From an uncultured Chloroflexota bacterium (lineage in GTDB: Bacteria; Chloroflexota; Limnocylindria; Limnocylindrales; CSP1-4): 15,595 bases of DNA. Each line of letters starts with the position of its first letter. Positions within the stretch are counted from its first letter, which is position 1. Position numbers and translations under genes: made by a program. The DNA lies in the NCBI GenBank assembly GCA_903928275.1, contig CAIYQJ010000059.1, positions 1-15,595 on the forward strand, in the 5' to 3' direction. The notes beneath the pieces are model-generated. The model was not told the origin of the DNA, searched no databases, and saw only the letters and a list, made by a program, of their open reading frames with translations. Shown here one piece after another: positions 11,651 to 15,595 of the stretch.

Positions 11651-13315
11651 GTGAGCGTCCCCTCTGTTCTTCCGCGCCCGCCTCTGTGGGCGGCTGCCCT
11701 TGCCGGCGCGTCCGCCGGTGCCGTGGCCATCGCCGCCTCGGAGCTCATCGCCGGCCTCACCGGCGCGCCCTCGCTCCTCGTCGCGGTCGGCGACCTCGTG
11801 ATCGACCTCCAGCCGCCGGGCGCCAAGGACCTGATGGTGTCCCTGTTCGGCACGAACGACAAGCTCGCCCTCAACCTCGTCGTCGTCGCGGTCGCCGTCG
11901 TGATCTCCGCCGTCGCTGGGGTCCTGGCGTCCCGCCGGTTCTGGGTCGGTGGCGCCGTCTTCGTCGCGTTCGGGATCGTCGCGGCGGTCGCCGCCGCCCG
12001 GGTGCCGCCGGCGTCGCCCCTGCTCGGTCTCCTCAACGCCGCGATCGCCGTGGGCGCCGCGCTCGTCGTCCTGCGCCTCCTGCTCGGCCTGAAGCGCCCA
12101 GCGACGACCGAGCTCGGCGCGGCTCCGGGCCCGGCGACCGCGGAGCCCGGCCCGACGGATGGGGCCGCCGCGCCCGTCGACGCGCGCCCTGCCGCAGCGG
12201 CCCTCGACTGGCCGCGCCGCCGCTTCCTCATCGCCACCGCGGGGACCCTCGGCGGCGCGATCGTCGTGGGCGGCGCGGGCCGCGCGCTCCTGGATGCGGC
12301 GCACCCCGAGGGTGTCGTCACGTCATCGAAGCTGCCGGCCGCCGTCGGGGGGATCGGGGGGTCGTCGTCGCTCCCGGTGCCCGCTGCCGGCGTCCCGCCG
12401 CTCACCGCGGACGAGTCGCTCCAGGTGCCGGGGATCACGCCGATCGTGACCGCGAACCAGGACTTCTACAAGATCGACACGGGCCTCCTCACGCCGCACA
12501 TCGACGTGGCCACCTGGAAGCTCCACGTGACCGGGATGGTGGACCACCCGCTCACGTTCACCTACGACGAGCTGCTGGGCATGCCCCTGTACGAGCAGTA
12601 CGTGACGATCGCCTGCGTCAGCAACAGGGTGGGGGACAACCTCGTGGGCAATGCGCTCTGGACCGGCGTCCTCCTCAAGGACGTGCTCCAGGCCGCCGGC
12701 GTGCAGGCTGGCGCGACACAGGTCGTGGGGCGCTCGGTCGATGGCTTCACCGTCGGCTTCCCGACGTCCTGGGCGCTGGCGCCGGAGCGCGAGCCGATGG
12801 TCGTCGTGGGGATGAACCGCGAGCCCCTCCCTGCCGCACACGGGTTCCCGGCTCGCCTCATCGTGCCCGGGCTCTACGGGTACGTCTCGGCGACGAAGTG
12901 GCTGTCGGAGATCCAGCTGACGACGCGCGAGGCCGTGGACGGCTACTGGATCCCGCTCGGCTGGGCCAAGGACGGGCCCATCCTCACCCAGTCGCGGATC
13001 GACGTGCCCGAGAACGGGAAGCACCTCGCCGCCGGGCCCGCCTCGATCGCCGGCGTGGCGTTCGCACCGGACCGGGGGGTCACGGGCGTCGAGGTCCGCA
13101 TCGACGGCGGCGACTGGCAGAAGGCCCGGACCAGCCAGCCCATCTCGAAGGCGACGTGGGTGCAGTGGGAGCTGCCGTGGTCGGCGGCGGCCGGGCACCA
13201 CACGATCGAGGTGCGCGCGACCGACGGCACCGGCACCGTCCAGACCGACCAGGTCACCTCCCCGGCGCCGGACGGCGCGCGGGGGCATCACACGATCTCG
13301 GTGGACGTGGGCTGA
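11651..13315 (+). CDS. Membrane-anchored molybdopterin-dependent oxidoreductase (sulfite oxidase fold)
   Basis: A 554-residue protein in three parts. The N-terminal 150 residues hold about four hydrophobic helices (12-34, 74-93, 98-118, 124-146). A Pro/Ala linker leads to PRRRFLIATAG (188-198) and a fifth hydrophobic segment (193-210), which resembles a Tat signal placed inside the protein. The molybdopterin domain runs from about 262 to 425, with Cys322 in TIACVSN as the likely Mo ligand and GFPARLIVPGLYG (398-410) typical of the family. The C-terminal immunoglobulin-like dimerisation domain (about 445-552) has GVEVRIDGGDW. The catalytic part should lie outside the cytoplasmic membrane. The substrate is not readable: sulfite or a nitrate-like oxyanion are family options. 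The GTG start has a -10-like TACCCT 6 bases upstream and no Shine-Dalgarno. No cytochrome partner is in view. Confidence 0.9.
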   Translation: MSVPSVLPRPPLWAAALAGASAGAVAIAASELIAGLTGAPSLLVAVGDLVIDLQPPGAKDLMVSLFGTNDKLALNLVVVAVAVVISAVAGVLASRRFWVGGAVFVAFGIVAAVAAARVPPASPLLGLLNAAIAVGAALVVLRLLLGLKRPATTELGAAPGPATAEPGPTDGAAAPVDARPAAAALDWPRRRFLIATAGTLGGAIVVGGAGRALLDAAHPEGVVTSSKLPAAVGGIGGSSSLPVPAAGVPPLTADESLQVPGITPIVTANQDFYKIDTGLLTPHIDVATWKLHVTGMVDHPLTFTYDELLGMPLYEQYVTIACVSNRVGDNLVGNALWTGVLLKDVLQAAGVQAGATQVVGRSVDGFTVGFPTSWALAPEREPMVVVGMNREPLPAAHGFPARLIVPGLYGYVSATKWLSEIQLTTREAVDGYWIPLGWAKDGPILTQSRIDVPENGKHLAAGPASIAGVAFAPDRGVTGVEVRIDGGDWQKARTSQPISKATWVQWELPWSAAAGHHTIEVRATDGTGTVQTDQVTSPAPDGARGHHTISVDVG

Positions 13316-13359
13316 CCGCGGCTCGCCTTCCCCCGAGGCCGGAAGGTGCCGTGCCGCGG
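13316..13359 (+). terminator. Two-part hairpin after the molybdoenzyme gene
   Basis: Outer arms CCGCGGC (13316-13322) and GCCGCGG (13353-13359) enclose inner arms CCTTCC (13326-13331) and GGAAGG (13341-13346). It begins directly after the stop at 13313-13315. No U-run follows, so it is terminator-like by position but not a proven rho-independent terminator. Confidence 0.4.
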
Positions 13360-13393
13360 CCGGCGCTCGATGGCGGTCGGGCGGCTCGACCTC

Positions 13394-13399
13394 TACACT
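13394..13399 (+). promoter_or_regulatory. -10-like element for the ATP-grasp gene
   Basis: TACACT lies 10 bases before the GTG at 13410. Transcription starting 6-8 bases after it would leave only about 2-4 bases before the start codon, and no Shine-Dalgarno is visible. No clear -35 is seen. Confidence 0.4.
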
Positions 13400-13409
13400 C
13401 GGCCGCACC

Positions 13410-14570
13410 GTGAACGTCGTCTTCCTCTCGCCGCACTTCCCGCCGTACATCCGGCAGTTCTGCATGCGCCTGCGCGACGAAGGCGCCACGGTCCTCGGCG
13501 TCGCCGACGAGCCCTACGACCACCTCGACCCCGAGCTGCGGGCTGCCCTCGCCGACTACTTCCGCGTGGACGACATGAACCGCTACGACGACCTCGTGCG
13601 CGCGGTGGGCTGGCTCATCCACCGTCATGGGCGGATCGACCGGGTCGAATCGCTCAACGAGCACTGGCTCGAGGTCGACGCCCGCCTGCGGACGGACTTC
13701 AACGTCCCCGGCATCCGGACCGCGGAGGTGGACCGCATCAAGCGCAAGTCCGTCATGAAGCAGGTCTTCGAGGCGGCAGGGATCCCGACCGGGCGCGGCC
13801 GCGTCTGCCGGACGCCGGACGAGGCCCGTCGGTTCGTCGCCGAGGTGGGGTTCCCGGTCATCGCCAAGCCGGACATCGGCGTGGGCGCGGCCGGCACGTA
13901 TCGCCTCGCGGACGAGGCCGACCTCGCGGCGTACCTCGGCGAGGTCCCGCCCGTGGACCACATGGTGGAGGAGGTCATCGAAGGCCGGCTGGTCACGTAC
14001 GACGGGCTGGCGGACCGCGACGGCCGGGTCGTCTTCGACTCGACGCTCACCTACGCGACATCCGTCCTCGACGTCGTGCAGGGCGGCGACATGACGTACT
14101 GGATCCCGCGCACGATCCCCGACCACGTGCGGGCGGTGGGCCTGCGGACCGTGGCGGCGTTCGATGTCCGGGAGCGACCGTTCCACTTCGAGTACTTCGA
14201 GCAGCCGGACGGGACCCTCGTCGCGCTCGAGGTGAACATGCGCCAGCCGGGCGGGCTGACCGTGGACATGTGGGACTACGCGAACGAGATCGACTTCTAC
14301 CGTGCCTGGGCCAGGGTCGTGGTGCACGGGACGACCGAGATCGCGACGGCCCGGCCGTACGCGTGCCTCTGGGCCGGTCGCAAGCACGGCAAGGCGTACC
14401 GGCTGTCGCACGACGAGGCGATCGCCCGGGCCGGCGACCGGCTTCTCCTCCACGCGCCCGTGGAGCCGGTCTTCGCCGCCGCGATCGGCGACGACGGCTT
14501 CATCCTTCGCGGCCCCGACCTCGCGGAGCTGCAGGCCATCGCGGTCGACATCCAGGCCCTCGCCGGCTGA
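13410..14570 (+). CDS. ATP-grasp ligase of unknown substrate
   Basis: A 386-residue ATP-grasp enzyme, a fold that activates a carboxylate with ATP and joins it to an amine or thiol. The pre-ATP-grasp domain begins MNVVFLSPHFPP (1-12). Lys153 in AKPDIGVGAAG (152-162) should bind the ATP phosphates, and VEEVIEG (186-192) is the hinge region. Glu274 and Asn276 in LEVNMRQPGG (273-282) are the magnesium ligands. All catalytic positions look intact. The sequence resembles a widespread but uncharacterised group annotated as carbamoyl-phosphate-synthase-like ATP-grasp proteins. The GTG start lies 10 bases after TACACT with no Shine-Dalgarno. It has its own promoter signal and ends before a palindrome at 14582-14595, so it seems to be a single-gene unit. 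No substrate is proposed. Confidence 0.86.
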   Translation: MNVVFLSPHFPPYIRQFCMRLRDEGATVLGVADEPYDHLDPELRAALADYFRVDDMNRYDDLVRAVGWLIHRHGRIDRVESLNEHWLEVDARLRTDFNVPGIRTAEVDRIKRKSVMKQVFEAAGIPTGRGRVCRTPDEARRFVAEVGFPVIAKPDIGVGAAGTYRLADEADLAAYLGEVPPVDHMVEEVIEGRLVTYDGLADRDGRVVFDSTLTYATSVLDVVQGGDMTYWIPRTIPDHVRAVGLRTVAAFDVRERPFHFEYFEQPDGTLVALEVNMRQPGGLTVDMWDYANEIDFYRAWARVVVHGTTEIATARPYACLWAGRKHGKAYRLSHDEAIARAGDRLLLHAPVEPVFAAAIGDDGFILRGPDLAELQAIAVDIQALAG

Positions 14571-14581
14571 CGATCGGGGAC

Positions 14582-14595
14582 GGCCGCCGGCGGCC
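14582..14595. repeat. Perfect 14-bp GC palindrome after the ATP-grasp gene
   Basis: GGCCGCCGGCGGCC is its own reverse complement and starts 11 bases after the ATP-grasp stop. As RNA it could form a short stem only with a very small loop, and no U-run follows. Terminator or chance GC-rich palindrome cannot be told apart. Confidence 0.35.
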
Positions 14596-14674
14596 TCGGC
14601 GGCTCGCGCTCGCTCCGCCGGCCACCGCCCGTCCGGGCCGGGCTCGCCGGCCACCCTCGCGCGGCGCCTGATGC

Positions 14675-14680
14675 GACAAT
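14675..14680 (+). promoter_or_regulatory. -10-like element for the homocysteine methyltransferase gene
   Basis: GACAAT lies 7 bases before the GTG at 14688 with no Shine-Dalgarno between. Apart from its first base it resembles TATAAT, with A2 and AAT kept. It fits the leaderless pattern of the two preceding genes. Confidence 0.35.
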
Positions 14681-14687
14681 GCCGCCC

Positions 14688-15595
14688 GTGTCCGACCTCA
14701 CGCCCCGCGACCGGTTCCGCGCCCGACTGGCCGCGCGGCCGCTGCTCGCCGACGGCGGGATGGGGACGCTCCTCTTCAGCCGCGGCGTGCCGCAGCGCGC
14801 GTGCCTCGACGAGCTTGCGGCCACCCGCCCCGAGCTCGTGGGCGCGGCCCATCGCGAGTACCTCGACGCGGGCGCGGAGCTCATCGTCACGCTGTCCCTG
14901 GGCGCCAACCGCCACCGTCTCGACGCGTTCGGGCTCGCCGACCGCGTGGTGCCGCTCAACCGTCGCGCCGCGGCTGTGGCCCGGGAGGCGCGTGACGTGG
15001 TCGGGCGCGATGCGTTCGTCGGCGGGTCGATCGGCCCGCTCGGGATCCCCACCCACGAGATGGCGAGCCTGTCGGAGACCCGGGGCCGGGCGCTCTTCCG
15101 CGAGCAGATCGACGGCCTCCTCGAGGGTGGCATCGACGCCTTCGTGCTCGAGACCCACCCCGACCTCGCGGCGCTCCTGTGGGCCGTCGACGAGGCGAGG
15201 CGCGCCGCCGACCTGCCGATCCTCGCTTCGCTGACGTTCGGCGAGGAGCTGACGCTCCCCGACGGGACGAGCGCGGCCCTCGCGGCGGCGGTGCTGGCGG
15301 CCGCGGGGGTCGACGCGATCGGCGTGAACTGCGGTGCGGGCCCCACGGCGTGCCTCGACGCGCTGCGGGCGTTCGGCGACGCGGCCGCGGACGGCCTGCC
15401 GCGCTCGATCATGCCGAACGCCGGCCTCCCGCAGCGCCTCGAGGGCCGCTTCGTCTACGCGGCCGGCGCGGACTACTTCGCCGCGATGACCACGTCGATG
15501 CTCGACGCGGGCGCCCGGATCGTGGGTGGGTGCTGCGGGACCACGCCCGCCCATGTCGCCGCGATGCGCGCGGTGCTCGACGCGCGGGCCGCCGA
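14688..15595 (+). CDS. Homocysteine S-methyltransferase domain protein, C-terminus cut off
   Basis: The frame runs from a GTG at 14688 to the right edge (302 codons, incomplete). It has the homocysteine-binding barrel of MetH and related methyltransferases: DGGMGT at 22-27, IGPLG at 115-119, GVNCGAGP at 212-219 with zinc ligand Cys215, and GGCCGTTPAH at 280-289 with Cys282 and Cys283. All three zinc cysteines are present, so it should activate homocysteine for methylation to methionine. The common TNTFGAN motif reads TLSLGAN (68-74) and ETFYD reads ETHPD (155-159). The barrel ends just at the window edge. It could be a stand-alone enzyme, a fusion to methylenetetrahydrofolate reductase as in many Gram-positives and Chloroflexota, or the N-terminus of MetH. 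No Shine-Dalgarno; a -10-like GACAAT precedes the GTG by 7 bases. Confidence 0.88.
   Translation, partial: MSDLTPRDRFRARLAARPLLADGGMGTLLFSRGVPQRACLDELAATRPELVGAAHREYLDAGAELIVTLSLGANRHRLDAFGLADRVVPLNRRAAAVAREARDVVGRDAFVGGSIGPLGIPTHEMASLSETRGRALFREQIDGLLEGGIDAFVLETHPDLAALLWAVDEARRAADLPILASLTFGEELTLPDGTSAALAAAVLAAAGVDAIGVNCGAGPTACLDALRAFGDAAADGLPRSIMPNAGLPQRLEGRFVYAAGADYFAAMTTSMLDAGARIVGGCCGTTPAHVAAMRAVLDARAA

Noticed and set aside
13254..15554. A 766-codon open frame on the minus strand opposite the ATP-grasp and methyltransferase genes
   Set aside because: It is the antisense shadow of two genes with clear motifs; its product is Arg/Val/Asp/His-rich with no domain. Long antisense frames are expected at this GC content.
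1..15595. CRISPR arrays, tRNA or rRNA genes, insertion sequences, prophage or attachment sites
   Set aside because: No regularly spaced repeats of CRISPR length, no cloverleaf or CCA-type tRNA end, no transposase or integrase motifs were seen on either strand. tRNAscan and IS searches were not possible here.

Overview
The window is very GC-rich, with codons ending almost always in G or C and lysine nearly absent from the proteins. Genes are packed, often with GTG or TTG starts and 4-base stop/start overlaps. The gene set (DapD-type lysine pathway, a NADP:F420-oxidoreductase-family protein, an AfsR/LuxR-like ATPase regulator, a DUF4260 protein, a membrane-anchored sulfite-oxidase-fold enzyme) suggests a high-GC soil or freshwater bacterium. 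Chloroflexota (Limnocylindria-like) is my best guess and Actinomycetota the alternative. This is inferred from style and gene families; there is no rRNA marker here.

Layout. 1-1929 (-): the first 643 codons of a large NB-ARC-type ATPase regulator, cut by the window edge. 1930-2257: non-coding. 2258-3187 (-): a Rossmann-fold NADP oxidoreductase of the F420-dependent type, preceded by a small Cys-rich protein. 3394-3712: a regulatory region with a sigma70-like promoter, a 26-codon leader ORF that appears leaderless, alternative RNA hairpins and an intrinsic terminator. 3713-7721 (+): dapB-dapA-dapD-lysA, the lysine/diaminopimelate operon. 7722-7816: convergent gap with an 8-bp tandem repeat. 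7817-10102 (-): a small membrane protein, an OmpR-type response regulator and its histidine kinase. 10103-10444: divergent regulatory region with an 11-bp direct repeat on one side and a promoter with repeats on the other. 10445-11553 (+): DUF4260 membrane protein and a TetR-family repressor. 11651-13315 (+): membrane-anchored molybdopterin oxidoreductase. 13410-14570 (+): ATP-grasp ligase of unknown substrate. 14688-15595 (+): homocysteine S-methyltransferase domain, cut by the right edge.

How it fits together. DapA condenses aspartate semialdehyde with pyruvate, DapB reduces the product, DapD acylates tetrahydrodipicolinate, and LysA should decarboxylate meso-diaminopimelate. The aminotransferase, desuccinylase and epimerase steps are not in the window. 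The best candidate for something undescribed is the dap leader. Two lysine codons sit in a 26-codon peptide, while the four operon proteins hold only nine lysines in about 1300 residues (counted by eye). They are followed by segments that can pair in the 1:2, 2:3, 3:4 manner of a trp-type attenuator, ending in a perfect terminator 75 bases before dapB. A second theme is that several + strand genes have a -10-like hexamer 6-10 bases before a GTG or ATG with no Shine-Dalgarno, as expected for leaderless transcripts. A third is that the lysA product departs from canonical LysA at several substrate-binding motifs.
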